A stretch of 50,866 nt of DNA, taken from Candidatus Magnetominusculus sp. LBB02. Its GTDB lineage: Bacteria; Nitrospirota; Thermodesulfovibrionia; Thermodesulfovibrionales; Magnetobacteriaceae. The DNA lies in contig JAKOEO010000018.1 in assembly GCA_022321325.1 (NCBI GenBank), positions 1 to 50,866 of the forward strand, written 5' to 3'. This document shows, piece by piece, positions 26,195-36,181 of this stretch. A model generated the notes under the pieces. That model was given only the letters and a program-made list of their open reading frames with translations, had not been told where the DNA came from and did not search any database. Positions within the stretch are counted from its first letter, which is position 1. The number at the start of each line of letters is the position of its first letter. A program made the translations under genes and the position numbers.

Positions 26195-26240
26195 AAACAA
26201 TGAGAGAGGCGTGATTATGCTTCTCTCATTGTTTATATTT
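26195..26240. terminator. 13-bp perfect hairpin terminator
   Basis: AAACAATGAGAGA (26195-26207) and TCTCTCATTGTTT (26222-26234) pair perfectly around a 14-base loop. A T-rich tract (ATATTTTATT) follows on the plus strand, and A/T sequence flanks the other side, so it could work in both directions. It ends the hypothetical gene upstream. Confidence 0.8.
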
Positions 26241-26255
26241 TATTGAAAAAATTGT

Positions 26256-26285
26256 TTGACAATCGCATGTACGTATGTTTAATAT
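26256..26285 (+). promoter_or_regulatory. Promoter of the secreted-protein cluster
   Basis: A perfect -35 TTGACA (26256-26261) is followed after 16 bases by TTTAAT, or after 18 by TAATAT. The predicted start near 26291 lies downstream of the first in-frame ATG (26275), which therefore cannot be the start codon. Confidence 0.65.
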
Positions 26286-26325
26286 AGAACAGATGCGTAT
26301 TTTAGTCAACGCTGAAGTTAAACAT

Positions 26326-26790
26326 ATGTCGTTGTGCCTGAGATTAGTGGTTTTATTGCTTGTCTCATCGGTGGTATTGTCACCGGAGGCAGGCTTTGCA
26401 GCAAAATGTGAGAACAAGTTTTATGTAATCTCATTGAAAGATTCATACCTTCAGAATAAATATAAAGTTAGGGCATTCTTTGTGTTTCCAAGCAACTATA
26501 TCTATGGCATACCGACAATACCTAAAGGCTGGAGCTATGACTTTCCTGATGAGCATGGAACGGAATCATTAATAATTGGCACGGCTGTAACAGACAAAGA
26601 AGCGGTTGATATTGAATTTTTTAAAGATTTTTTTACTATTATTGTTAGGACAAAATATGATTTGAATAAAAAACCAGATTTTAGCATGACGCTGATTTGT
26701 AACAAACCAGATGGAACCCCTAAAATATTAGATTTACAGAACAAAGATTTTAAAATCAAAAAAATTCCCAAATGCCTTAAGCCGTATTAA
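26326..26790 (+). CDS. Small secreted protein, copy 1 of a tandem family
   Basis: 154 aa. The ATG at 26326 is preferred: it begins a clean signal peptide (MSLCLRLVVLLLVSSVVL ... GFAA) and lies downstream of the promoter. Mature protein of about 125 residues with Cys near both ends (KCENKFYVISLK and KIPKCLKPY), a PTIPKGWSYDFPD segment and a FFKDFFTIIVR strand. The same features recur in the next two reading frames, so it belongs to a small paralogous family. I recognise no known domain. Probably periplasmic or released, with one disulfide. Confidence 0.65.
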   Translation: MSLCLRLVVLLLVSSVVLSPEAGFAAKCENKFYVISLKDSYLQNKYKVRAFFVFPSNYIYGIPTIPKGWSYDFPDEHGTESLIIGTAVTDKEAVDIEFFKDFFTIIVRTKYDLNKKPDFSMTLICNKPDGTPKILDLQNKDFKIKKIPKCLKPY

Positions 26791-26832
26791 CCCGAGGCTG
26801 AACTGATTGCTTCATACTATATAACGCTGAAT

Positions 26833-27326
26833 ATTAAAAATAAACTGGCGGTTTTACTGGCGGTGGCAGTGTTTGTTGTCATCAGTGCTGCCGTCACCAG
26901 CGATGCGGCTGAATGCAAATACAGGTATTATCTGTTTCATTAGATCATGGAAATGATTACAAAGATAGGAGAGTCAGGGTAATGGAGATGAGAGTCTTCG
27001 ATTCGCAGATATATGACCTTCCCAAATTACCCTCATCATGGGTATATGAAATTAGCAATAATTACGCCTCTGATGGGATAGTGGCTTTTATGCACGCAGC
27101 GGCAAAGTCAGATAACCATACCATCAAATATAAAGATTTAGACAACTTTCTTATTCTTAGGCAGCCAAAAAATAAACATGCAGAAGAGAAAATATACATG
27201 CGATTGATCATATTATACATAGATAAAGAAGGCGGTACATTTACAAATATTTTCGAGGCCGATGATAATGCCTTTATTGTAAATAGGATAGACAAATGTT
27301 TACCGGAAAAGCCCAAAAAACGTTAA
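26833..27326 (+). pseudogene. Secreted protein copy 2, frameshifted
   Basis: The signal peptide (KLAVLLAVAVFVVISAAVTS, then DAAECKYRYY) is in one frame from about 26833 to 26930, without an ATG, GTG or TTG start. The mature part (SVSLDHGNDY onward, to 27326) is in the -1 frame. Joined at about 26925 they match copies 1 and 3: AAxC ... YxVSL, PKLPSSWVYEI, KDLDNFLILR, DKCLP. It is either a decayed gene or a sequencing error. The longest open part, 26913-27326, encodes 137 residues but would lack the signal peptide. Confidence 0.6.
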
Positions 27327-27784
27327 TAATACTGATATTTGTATTGCTGCCATTATCAGCTGCCTTCGGGGATGAGCTCTACTGCGTGTCGTTAAAAAAA
27401 GAGTTTAAAATCAGCAGCAAAATCTTTTACGGTATAACGGACGCTGATTTTAAAGTGTCGAACGCCGAGATATATGGTATTCTTCACAAACCTATAGGAT
27501 GGGTTATGACCGTGTGGAAAGACAACGACGGCGACGGAGGTTTTGGTGGCGGCGCTTTAGTGGGTGCTGGCAGCATAAGAAAACTGAGTTTTTTCTATGA
27601 CGATTTCGTGATAATAAAGGTAAAACAAGGGGTGAAATTCAATGATATCAAGCTATCATTAAAATTAGAAACAGATGAGTACCCTAAAGACGGTTCTGAC
27701 GATAAAGACCATGATGGCGATAAAACATATAATTTTATAAACAAACATTTTAATATTCGCAGATGCAAAAGTAAGCTCTTCTAA
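27296..27784 (+). CDS. Small secreted protein, copy 3 of a tandem family
   Basis: 162 aa. Its ATG overlaps the end of copy 2 by 31 bases, with AGGA seven bases upstream. The signal peptide is at 1-25 (IILIFVLLPLSAAFG). The mature protein shares LYCVSLKKEF, EIYGI-x-x-KPIGW, FFYDDFVIIKV and a terminal NIRRCKSK with copies 1 and 2, but adds an acidic Asp/Gly-rich loop (DNDGDGGFGGG) and a second Asp-rich stretch (DGSDDKDHDGDK) that could bind calcium. Function unknown. Confidence 0.7.
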   Translation: MFTGKAQKTLIILIFVLLPLSAAFGDELYCVSLKKEFKISSKIFYGITDADFKVSNAEIYGILHKPIGWVMTVWKDNDGDGGFGGGALVGAGSIRKLSFFYDDFVIIKVKQGVKFNDIKLSLKLETDEYPKDGSDDKDHDGDKTYNFINKHFNIRRCKSKLF

Positions 27785-27933
27785 TGCAATAGTTCGCTGC
27801 AATTCTCACCAGACGTTGAACAACCCTGTCACCGCTGTCTGGGCATTTGCCAAATCGTCCTGCGAAATGCTAAAATCTCCCGAAGCTGAGGTATTATTCC
27901 ATTAACCAATAATAACACAATAAGGGAAAAAAC

Positions 27934-29400
27934 ATGCAGATAGAAGACATCAAGTTAGGGCTGACGTTTGACGATGTACTATTGGTGCCGAGGAAGGCAA
28001 GCGTGCTGCCTTCGCAGGTTAATGTGGAGACGTACATAACTAAGGACATTAAAATGAACATCCCGCTGATGTCTGCGGCGATGGATACCGTGACGGAGTC
28101 CCGGCTTGCAGTTGCCATTGCCAGAGAGGGCGGCATTGGCATCATTCACAAGGCGATGACGCCCGAAAATCAGGCATCTGAGGTGAACAAGGTAAAGAAA
28201 TCTGAAAGCGGCATGATTGTTTCCCCAATAACCGTATCGCCTGACGCCCCCGTTGGCGATGCCCTTGTGCAGATGGAAAAATTCAGGATTTCCGGCGTTC
28301 CCGTTACAAGAGACGGCGTCTTAATCGGTATTCTGACAAACAGGGACTTGCGATTTGAGACAGACCTGAAAAGGCTGGTCAGAGACGTTATGACCTCACG
28401 CAATCTGGTCACTGCCCCCGAAGGGACTGACCTTGACAGCGCTAAGGAGCTATTGCATAAGCACAAGATAGAGAAGCTGCCTATTGTTGACAAAGATTTC
28501 AGGCTAAAGGGATTGATAACTATAAAGGACATCGAAAAGAAGAAGAAATACCCCAGCGCCTGTAAGGACAGTTTTGGCCGTCTTAGGGTAGGGGCGGCTG
28601 TAGGCGTTGGCAAGGACGCGATGATTCGCACAGAGCTTTTAATAGAGTCAGGCGTGGATATAGTTGCAATTGACACGGCGCACGGGCATACGGCCTCTGT
28701 CATCGAGACGCTTGAGGCATTAAAGAAGAGATTTAATGTTGCCGTAATTGCCGGTAACATCGCCACAAAGGACGCTGCCAGAGATTTAATAAACGCAGGG
28801 GCGGATGCGGTAAAAGTAGGCGTCGGGCCGGGGTCAATATGCACGACCAGAATAGTGGCCGGCGTAGGCGTACCGCAGATAACGGCCATTATGGAGGCAT
28901 GTGAGGAGGCCACATCGCGCGGCATACCGGTAATCGCAGACGGCGGCATTAAATATTCAGGCGACATCACAAAGGCCCTTGCCGCAGGGGCCAGTGCTGT
29001 GATGATAGGGAATCTGTTTGCAGGGGCTGAGGAATCCCCCGGTGAGACTATTCTCTATCAGGGCAGGACTTATAAGGTTTACAGGGGGATGGGGTCGCTA
29101 AGCGCAATGGCCGACTCAAACGCCGCCCGTGACCGCTACAGGCAGGAGGACGTTACATCTCTGAATAAACTTGTGCCTGAAGGCGTTGAGGGCAGGGTTC
29201 CAGACAGGGGGCCGATTAACGAGATGATATATCAGCTTGTTGGAGGGCTGCGCTCCGGTATGGGCTACTGCGGCTCTATTTCTCTGAAAGAGCTTAGGGA
29301 TAATTGCCGGTTTATACAAATCACCAATGCTGGGCTTCGTGAAAGCCATGTCCACGATGTCATCATAACGAAAGAATCCCCAAACTACAGGGCGGAGTGA
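27934..29400 (+). CDS. guaB: IMP dehydrogenase
   Basis: 488 aa, usual length. It oxidises IMP to XMP with NAD, the first dedicated step of GMP synthesis. Start: [19 protein letters not shown] marks the barrel; two CBS domains lie at about 95-205; catalytic Cys303 sits in GPGSICTTR; the flap and C-terminal GMGYCG segment follow. Translation begins from an ATG with a weak AAGGG site. One base separates it from guaA. Confidence 0.97.
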   Translation: MQIEDIKLGLTFDDVLLVPRKASVLPSQVNVETYITKDIKMNIPLMSAAMDTVTESRLAVAIAREGGIGIIHKAMTPENQASEVNKVKKSESGMIVSPITVSPDAPVGDALVQMEKFRISGVPVTRDGVLIGILTNRDLRFETDLKRLVRDVMTSRNLVTAPEGTDLDSAKELLHKHKIEKLPIVDKDFRLKGLITIKDIEKKKKYPSACKDSFGRLRVGAAVGVGKDAMIRTELLIESGVDIVAIDTAHGHTASVIETLEALKKRFNVAVIAGNIATKDAARDLINAGADAVKVGVGPGSICTTRIVAGVGVPQITAIMEACEEATSRGIPVIADGGIKYSGDITKALAAGASAVMIGNLFAGAEESPGETILYQGRTYKVYRGMGSLSAMADSNAARDRYRQEDVTSLNKLVPEGVEGRVPDRGPINEMIYQLVGGLRSGMGYCGSISLKELRDNCRFIQITNAGLRESHVHDVIITKESPNYRAE

Positions 29401-29401
29401 T

Positions 29402-30943
29402 ATGGCGGCGTACGATAAGATATTGGTACTGGATTTCGGTTCACAATACACGCAGCTAATAGCGCGGCGAATAAGGGAGCGCAAGGTCTACTCGGAGATA
29501 TTGCCATATAACGCCACGATTGAAAAGATAAGGGCATTTAATGCCAAAGGCATTGTTCTGTCTGGCGGGCCGGCAAGCATATATGAACATGACGCCCCAG
29601 TTGTTGACAAATCAATTTTTGACTTAGGCGTACCCGTTCTGGGAATATGCTACGGGATGCAGTTGATTTGCCACTTGTTGGGGGGCGAGGTTCAGAGGGC
29701 GCAGAGGCGCGAATACGGCAGGGCCGCCCTGAATATTGACAACAGCGCCGGACTTTTAGAGGGGCTTAGCAAAGGCTCAGTAGTGTGGATGAGCCACGGC
29801 GACAGCGTAAAGACATTGCCAGGCGGCTTTGAATCAATTGCCCATACGTCAAACTCCCCCTATGCGGCAATTGCAGATGGCAAGAGACGGCTCTATGCCC
29901 TGCAGTTTCACCCTGAGGTGGCGCACACTGAAGAGGGTGCTAAAATTCTGGACAACTTCGTCCACTATATCTGTAAGTGTTCTGCAAAGTGGCAGATGTC
30001 GTCATTTATTGAGTATGAGGTTGCGGCGGTAAGAGAGAAAGTTGGCAGCGGCAATGTGGTCTGCGCGCTAAGCGGCGGGGTTGATTCGTCAGTGGCGGCG
30101 GTATTGATACATAAGGCCATAGGGCAGCGCCTGCATTGTATATTCGTTGACAATGGCCTGCTAAGAAAAAACGAAAAGGCAAAGGTAATAGAGACATTTC
30201 AAAGGCATTATAATCTGAATCTCATCGTAGTTGACGCACAACTGAGATTTCTCGATAAACTCAAGGGCGTAACCGACCCGGAACAAAAGCGAAAGATAAT
30301 CGGGCGCGAGTTCATTGCCGTGTTTGAGGAAGAGGCAAATAAGTTAGGCGGCGTGGATTATCTCGTACAGGGCACTCTCTATCCTGACGTAATCGAGAGC
30401 GTGTCATTTAAAGGCCCATCGGCAACTATTAAGTCTCATCACAATGTTGGAGGGCTGCCGGAGGTTATGAAGCTGAAACTTATCGAGCCTCTTAGGGAGC
30501 TGTTTAAGGATGAGGTAAGGGAGATAGGCGTGGAACTGGGGCTGCCTGATGAGATATGCTATCGCCAGCCGTTTCCAGGTCCCGGGCTTGCGATAAGGTG
30601 TATAGGGGAATTAAGCGCTGACAGGCTTGAGATATTGAGAGAGGCCGACGCCATTGTCCTTGAGGAGATAAAAAGCGCCGGGCTATATCGTGAAATATGG
30701 CAGTCATTTGCCGTGCTCCTGCCCCTAAGGACAGTGGGCGTAATGGGGGATGAGAGGACGTATGACTACACGATTGCCATGAGGGCGGTAAACAGCGTAG
30801 ATGGCATGACGGCAGACTGGGCGCGCGTGCCATATGAGACGCTTGCCATCATCTCAAACCGAATAATCAACGAAGTAAAAGGGGTAAACCGCGTAGTATT
30901 TGACATAACCAGCAAGCCCCCGGGCACAATCGAGTGGGAATAG
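29402..30943 (+). CDS. guaA: GMP synthase (glutamine-hydrolysing)
   Basis: 513 aa, usual length. Converts XMP, ATP and glutamine to GMP. The class-I glutamine amidotransferase domain (about 1-195) has Cys83 in GICYGMQ and His/Glu in FHPEV. The ATP-pyrophosphatase domain has the P-loop SGGVDSS near 223-229, and the C-terminal dimerisation domain ends in KPPGTIEWE, the usual GuaA terminus. It forms an operon with guaB and with the restriction-modification gene that follows. Confidence 0.97.
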   Translation: MAAYDKILVLDFGSQYTQLIARRIRERKVYSEILPYNATIEKIRAFNAKGIVLSGGPASIYEHDAPVVDKSIFDLGVPVLGICYGMQLICHLLGGEVQRAQRREYGRAALNIDNSAGLLEGLSKGSVVWMSHGDSVKTLPGGFESIAHTSNSPYAAIADGKRRLYALQFHPEVAHTEEGAKILDNFVHYICKCSAKWQMSSFIEYEVAAVREKVGSGNVVCALSGGVDSSVAAVLIHKAIGQRLHCIFVDNGLLRKNEKAKVIETFQRHYNLNLIVVDAQLRFLDKLKGVTDPEQKRKIIGREFIAVFEEEANKLGGVDYLVQGTLYPDVIESVSFKGPSATIKSHHNVGGLPEVMKLKLIEPLRELFKDEVREIGVELGLPDEICYRQPFPGPGLAIRCIGELSADRLEILREADAIVLEEIKSAGLYREIWQSFAVLLPLRTVGVMGDERTYDYTIAMRAVNSVDGMTADWARVPYETLAIISNRIINEVKGVNRVVFDITSKPPGTIEWE

Positions 30944-30947
30944 CCGA

Positions 30948-33900
30948 GTGTCAGACATCAAGTCTAACGAACGTGAATTTCAAGGTCAGGTAATATCGTG
31001 GCTTAACGAATTTCTAAAAGACGGCGGCTATCCTTTTGAAATTGCCACGTCAGAGACTTCTGTAAAAGTCGCAGAGAATGAAACAAATTTCCCCGATGTC
31101 GGTCTATGGGTTAACAGGCAGGCCAATCAAGGGTTTTGCGGCTGGGAACTAAAAACTCCGGCAACGCCGGTTGACGATAAAGAGCTGCTTGCGGCCGCCT
31201 CAAAAAAGGCAAGGGCAATGCGCGCCGATTATTTTGTTACATGCAATATGAGAGACGCAGTCATATGGAGAACGCCGCTTTCTGGCGATGTATCGAAAGA
31301 ACACAGATACAAGACCTATCCAACAATTGTTCAAATATCCTCACCAGACGACTTATGGGTTGTTCCCAGTCAACAGCTTTTGAAATCAATGATAAAAGGG
31401 ATACTATATGATCTGTCAACCATTGCCCGTGAGGGACATCTTTATCTTATAGACGTTGACTCTACATTTTTTGTTCATGAGCTTTCGGAGGCCGTAAAGG
31501 TAATTAGACCGCATGTTGACGAGCTGTTGAGATTGGAAGTAGGGAAAGACTTTACATTTAATAGGTCTCTGATTGCTTGGGCGACAAAACAGGGAATTGC
31601 CGTTAATGAAGCAGGACAGTCTTTTTACGAAGCCGTGTCTGGACAAATCGTTTACAGGCTTTTGGGAAAGATACTCTTTTATTTAACCTTACGCCGTTTC
31701 CATACCAACATGCCAAAGCTTATTTTATCTGGCAGCAATCCCAAGGGCATTGACAGAGAGTTGAAGAGATATTTTGAGATTGCCAGACAGATTGACTATC
31801 AGGCGGTGTTTGAGGAAGATTTTCCGGATAAGGTGCCTTTTCCAAAGGATGGCGTTGAACCTCTGGTTAATCTCATAGAAGCATTAAACAGGTACAACTT
31901 TTCACGTATGCCGCAGGATGTTGTTGGAAATGTCTTTGAAAAACTGATTCCGCAGGAAGAAAGGCACACGCTTGGGCAATATTTTACAAATGAAGAGCTG
32001 GTGGATTTTATAACGGCCTTTTGTGTAAGGACAAGGTCTGACACAGTATTAGACCCCACATGCGGTACCGGCACGTTTCTCATCAGGGCATATGACAGGC
32101 TGCGAGATAAGGGTGAGAGAGACCACAAGAAACTGCTGCCATTGATATGGGGAATAGACATAGCGCATTTCCCCGCAGAGCTTGCAACCATGAACATATA
32201 CAGACAAAATTTAGATGATTATGCAAACTTCCCGCGAATTGCAGCAAGAGATTTCTTTTCAGTTAAGCCGGGTGAGATATTTAAATTTCCCCCTCCAAAG
32301 AAACCGCACGGCAATGCTTTTACTATTGACGAAAAAATCCCGGCGTTTGACGCCATAGTAGGCAATTTCCCATATATACGGCAGGAAATAATAGAGAAAA
32401 AGAATCCCGGATATAAAGACTTGCTTGGAAATGCACTCTTTTGTGATTGGACTAATGATTACCCTGAGTTATTTATTGGTAAAAATTTAAAGCTCTCAAG
32501 CAAGGCGGACATTTATGCCTATCTTTTTTTTCACGCGGCAAGGCATCTTAAAATAGGCGGAAGGATGGGGATTGTTACCTCAAATTCATGGCTTGATGTT
32601 GCATATGGATATGAACTTCAGAAATTCTTTCTCAAGAAATTCAGGATAATAGCCATTATAGAATCCAGATGTGAACCGTGGTTTGAAGACGCCTCGGTGA
32701 ACACGGTTGTTACAATCCTTGAGCGCTGCGATGACGGCGAAATCAGAAACGATAACAATGTCAGTTTCGTAAAAATCAATAAGCGGCTCAAGGAACTCTT
32801 TCCGTGGGATATGAATTTCCCGTCGGACAGGTGGTATGGTATTGACATGCTGGTAAATACGATAGAGAATTCAGCTTCAGGCAATTCCAAGCGCCACGCC
32901 GCTAAAATACTTAAACACCTTGATGGCAGCACCACCTATGAAGACAATAACTTCAGGATAAAGGCCATAAATCAGTCCCAATTACTAAAAGACGTAGAAC
33001 AAGCCGGTAAGACGGTGAAATGGGGAAAATATTTAAGGGCGCCACAGATATATTTTGAGATATTGGATATGTGCAAAGATAAACTTGTGCCATTAAGCGA
33101 AGTAGTAGATATCAATAGTGGGTGCAAAACGGGAATAAACGAGTTTTTCTATCTTGACGAGGATAGGATAAAACACTGGGGCATAGAGGAGAAGTTTTTA
33201 GCTCCTGTTATTAAATCGCCCAAAGAGGCGTTAAAGATTATCTTAAAATCGGAAGACGTCAGACATAAAGTTTTCATATGCAATAAGACAAAGAAAGATC
33301 TTAGAAAAAATAAACAATATGGGGCATTGAAATATATTGAATGGGGTGAGACGCGTGTGTCAGCAGACAACACACTATGGAAGGAAGTGCCATCAGTCTC
33401 GGGCAGGAAACTATGGTATGATTTAGGTGAGAGACGACCCGGAAGGCTTTTGCTTCAAAATATTACAGGCGATAGATTTTTTGCCCCATTGAATATAGAT
33501 AATATAATGGCTAACCATAAATTATTTGAGGTGTTGCCTAAAAAAGAAGATATTTTTTATGGTATCAGCATATATTTGAATTCAACGCTATTTGCTCTAT
33601 TCAGGGAATTAGCAAGCAGAGTGAATCTTGGTGATGGGGCAACAAGTACTGAAGGCATAGATTGGAAGGATGTTAAAGCGCCAAATGAGCAGATTCTTTA
33701 TGCCCTGTCAAAGCAGAATAAGAGTTTCGAAACTCTCAAAAAGCGGGAAATCAAACCTATCTTTGAAGAGGTCAAAATGAAAGACCGGCAGGCGCTTGAC
33801 AGCGCGGTTTTAGAGGCGCTTGGGCTTAACTCGAAGATGTGTCTCAAGCCGTTGTACGATGGGATTACCGGCTTGGTTAGAGAGAGGCTTGAACTTCCTA

Positions 33901-34379
33901 AATTGAAAAAAAATAATAAAAAAGCCAAAACCTATAGAGACGTTGAGAAATTAAAAGAAACAGTAATCAATGAAATTCTACCGCAGGGTAGGGCAAGGAA
34001 ATTTCCAGAGGACTTTGTTGACTCGAAATATCTCAAAAAGGCTAATGAGATATCCATCCCTAATGAGCCCCTAACATTAGGTGCTTATTTCATGGGCCAA
34101 CAAGATGTCATCTCCGAGGACGGTTCATTCAGATATACCGCGTCAAGCGTAGAAGAGGCGAAATATATCATATATGCCCAGAGGCAGGATAGTTATATTG
34201 TAACGATTCCACGAGAAGCATCCATAGTTATCAACGCAGTCTTAACGTATGAGAGGTATTTGAAAGACCTCATGGGAAAATTATTCGAGCAGTTTTTCTC
34301 AAGGACACACAACTACGCTAAGGCTGAGCAGTTAGTGCGGCAGGCGTTTGACGATATTGGATTGCCGCTGGTGTATTAA
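30948..34379 (+). CDS. Fused restriction endonuclease-DNA methyltransferase (type IIG-like)
   Basis: 1143 aa. N-terminal nuclease-like block: P49-D50, then E67-L-K69, a PD-(D/E)xK pattern. A helical connector precedes the N6-adenine-type methylase domain (about 320-560) with motif I DPTCGTGTFLIRAYD near 368 and motif IV as GNFPY near 470 (NPPY is usual). The C-terminal 500 residues probably form the target-recognition part. This order fits type IIG enzymes of the Eco57I class. It starts with GTG four bases after the guaA stop, without a clear Shine-Dalgarno site, so its translation probably depends on guaA. A defence role is inferred from the domains. Confidence 0.8.
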   Translation: MSDIKSNEREFQGQVISWLNEFLKDGGYPFEIATSETSVKVAENETNFPDVGLWVNRQANQGFCGWELKTPATPVDDKELLAAASKKARAMRADYFVTCNMRDAVIWRTPLSGDVSKEHRYKTYPTIVQISSPDDLWVVPSQQLLKSMIKGILYDLSTIAREGHLYLIDVDSTFFVHELSEAVKVIRPHVDELLRLEVGKDFTFNRSLIAWATKQGIAVNEAGQSFYEAVSGQIVYRLLGKILFYLTLRRFHTNMPKLILSGSNPKGIDRELKRYFEIARQIDYQAVFEEDFPDKVPFPKDGVEPLVNLIEALNRYNFSRMPQDVVGNVFEKLIPQEERHTLGQYFTNEELVDFITAFCVRTRSDTVLDPTCGTGTFLIRAYDRLRDKGERDHKKLLPLIWGIDIAHFPAELATMNIYRQNLDDYANFPRIAARDFFSVKPGEIFKFPPPKKPHGNAFTIDEKIPAFDAIVGNFPYIRQEIIEKKNPGYKDLLGNALFCDWTNDYPELFIGKNLKLSSKADIYAYLFFHAARHLKIGGRMGIVTSNSWLDVAYGYELQKFFLKKFRIIAIIESRCEPWFEDASVNTVVTILERCDDGEIRNDNNVSFVKINKRLKELFPWDMNFPSDRWYGIDMLVNTIENSASGNSKRHAAKILKHLDGSTTYEDNNFRIKAINQSQLLKDVEQAGKTVKWGKYLRAPQIYFEILDMCKDKLVPLSEVVDINSGCKTGINEFFYLDEDRIKHWGIEEKFLAPVIKSPKEALKIILKSEDVRHKVFICNKTKKDLRKNKQYGALKYIEWGETRVSADNTLWKEVPSVSGRKLWYDLGERRPGRLLLQNITGDRFFAPLNIDNIMANHKLFEVLPKKEDIFYGISIYLNSTLFALFRELASRVNLGDGATSTEGIDWKDVKAPNEQILYALSKQNKSFETLKKREIKPIFEEVKMKDRQALDSAVLEALGLNSKMCLKPLYDGITGLVRERLELPKLKKNNKKAKTYRDVEKLKETVINEILPQGRARKFPEDFVDSKYLKKANEISIPNEPLTLGAYFMGQQDVISEDGSFRYTASSVEEAKYIIYAQRQDSYIVTIPREASIVINAVLTYERYLKDLMGKLFEQFFSRTHNYAKAEQLVRQAFDDIGLPLVY

Positions 34380-34466
34380 ACGAAATACGCCGTTGCATCT
34401 GCTATTTCCCAAATGGACAGATGAGTATGGGTAATCTTAGGGTATTGAACGACATTGAGGACAAAA

Positions 34467-36026
34467 TTACTGCTTATTAAGAGATTCTAAATAAGCCTCT
34501 ATTTTTATCCTGTGTTTATCGGGCATATTCACAAATTCAATGCCGACAAGGCATCCATGGTCGGCGTTAGTAACGTTTTTGATTATAAATTTAATGCCTG
34601 TTATAAGCGGAATATCCCTGACAATCAGGGATAGATGGCAAGGCCTGTCTCCTTTTAGTGCATTGCACAGGGATTCAGAGGGGATTTGAAGCCGACATCC
34701 AGATATACTTATATTTAAAACAGCAACCCGCACAGGGTCATTGCCTTCAGTGCTAATGTCTGCCCAGCATCGCGATTCAATCTCTTCGCGCTCATTGCGC
34801 GTTCTCTGTGCCGCAGACTCTGTAGGGTCTGAGATTGGCAGCCGTTGGTGTCTTCTCTCATCTGCATCGCTTCTTATATCATCTCCGTAGCCCCAAATCA
34901 TTTCGTTGCTAATGCCGAAGTTAATTTGTTTCTTATTAAGAAGACCAACAATCTTAAATTCTTCATTTTCAGTGTCTCTTAGTTGAGGTCTGTAATACAG
35001 CGTTCCAGCAGGCGTGATAATCGCCTGCACGACAGGATGGTCTATCTTGTTTCCGCGTTGTTTGACAACAGCTATCTCTCCGTTTTGTAATCTGACAACA
35101 GTGCCGGGGGGATAGATGCCAAGATTCCTTACAAATAATCCTCCGCTGACAGACGTCAACTTCTGTGTATTGGACATGAAGATTTTCTGCATGGCCTCAT
35201 TGGCGGGTACGGTCGCCCTCCATGCACGCGAGGATGTCATGGCCGTATAGGCGTCAGTGAGTGAAATAATCTGGGATTGTACGGTTATATCACTGCCCCT
35301 AATGTTATGTGGATATCCACTTCCATCAATTGACTCGTGATGCTGCAATACGGCTGTCAACCATACTTCGTCCGCTACACCGAGTTTTTGTAACAATCTG
35401 ACATCGGCTATGGGATGGCCTGATATGATAAGCTTCTGATCTTTTGACAGTGGCGTACTCTGTGAGTGCAGTTCTTCCTGGAGCTCCAGCATGGATATGT
35501 TCATTGTCAAGGCCGCCGCCAATATCTGTTTTCTATCTTCCTGCGAATATTCCATGTCCTTAGCGATGATCTCGCATATAACGGCAACATGAATCGGATG
35601 TTGTATCGCATAACGCATGTCTTTATCAAGAAATGCTGCACCAAGGGCAATGTCCTCATCCTCATCGCAAAGCTCTTGAATCAGACCGCATAGCTCATCA
35701 ACCCTTTTGGGGAAATCGTCGGCAAAATCAACGTCACCGTTATTTTCAGCAAACAAGAGACCATCCATGCGTTTCTGGATAAGCCTGAACGTTTCAAATG
35801 GATTGCTTCTTTGAATATCAGTAACGCGGTCTGGTCTGTTGTGTGGCCCCTCGGCGATTTTAACAGGGGTATGGCCCATCTGCCGCCGAACTCTGTACAA
35901 TTCGTATGCGTCCTTTATAACATACCCAGGGCTAAGCAACAACCTGCCATCTATATCAAAGACTGGGTTTGTAATTGGGACACCTACCTCAAGCTCATCA
36001 GCCATGTAAGTAATCATAGGCTCCAT
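34467..36026 (-). CDS. Degenerate HD-GYP protein with PilZ-like domain
   Basis: 519 aa. Residues about 135-290 form an HD-GYP domain: QHPIHVA (H143/H146), H194 in SGHP, H219-H220-E221 and DGSGYP at 224-229. The defining HD pair is absent: LHDIGK is replaced by LTMNISM near 173-180, so cyclic-di-GMP phosphodiesterase activity is doubtful. The C-terminal part (about 395-519) is PilZ-like, with an Arg cluster (ERRHQRLPI), NISISGCRL and LVGIEFVN, which would bind cyclic di-GMP. It could therefore act as a c-di-GMP sensor rather than an enzyme. The N-terminal 100 residues are a typical HD-GYP leader domain. Confidence 0.8.
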   Translation of the reverse strand: MEPMITYMADELEVGVPITNPVFDIDGRLLLSPGYVIKDAYELYRVRRQMGHTPVKIAEGPHNRPDRVTDIQRSNPFETFRLIQKRMDGLLFAENNGDVDFADDFPKRVDELCGLIQELCDEDEDIALGAAFLDKDMRYAIQHPIHVAVICEIIAKDMEYSQEDRKQILAAALTMNISMLELQEELHSQSTPLSKDQKLIISGHPIADVRLLQKLGVADEVWLTAVLQHHESIDGSGYPHNIRGSDITVQSQIISLTDAYTAMTSSRAWRATVPANEAMQKIFMSNTQKLTSVSGGLFVRNLGIYPPGTVVRLQNGEIAVVKQRGNKIDHPVVQAIITPAGTLYYRPQLRDTENEEFKIVGLLNKKQINFGISNEMIWGYGDDIRSDADERRHQRLPISDPTESAAQRTRNEREEIESRCWADISTEGNDPVRVAVLNISISGCRLQIPSESLCNALKGDRPCHLSLIVRDIPLITGIKFIIKNVTNADHGCLVGIEFVNMPDKHRIKIEAYLESLNKQ

Positions 36027-36181
36027 AGGGATAGTCTACCATATCGGCAGCGATGGCGTATAGAGAAATGAATTAGTTGTCAGTGGTATCTCACTCATCC
36101 ATATACTCCTGTTTTATTCTGAGTGCAGTGTCACAGGTGTGGCAGAGGCGCAGAGAGTCCAGTCTCACCTGAGGCAATGTC

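Noticed and set aside
28170-28970. 266-codon minus-strand ORF
   Set aside because: Antisense shadow of guaB, whose identity is certain.
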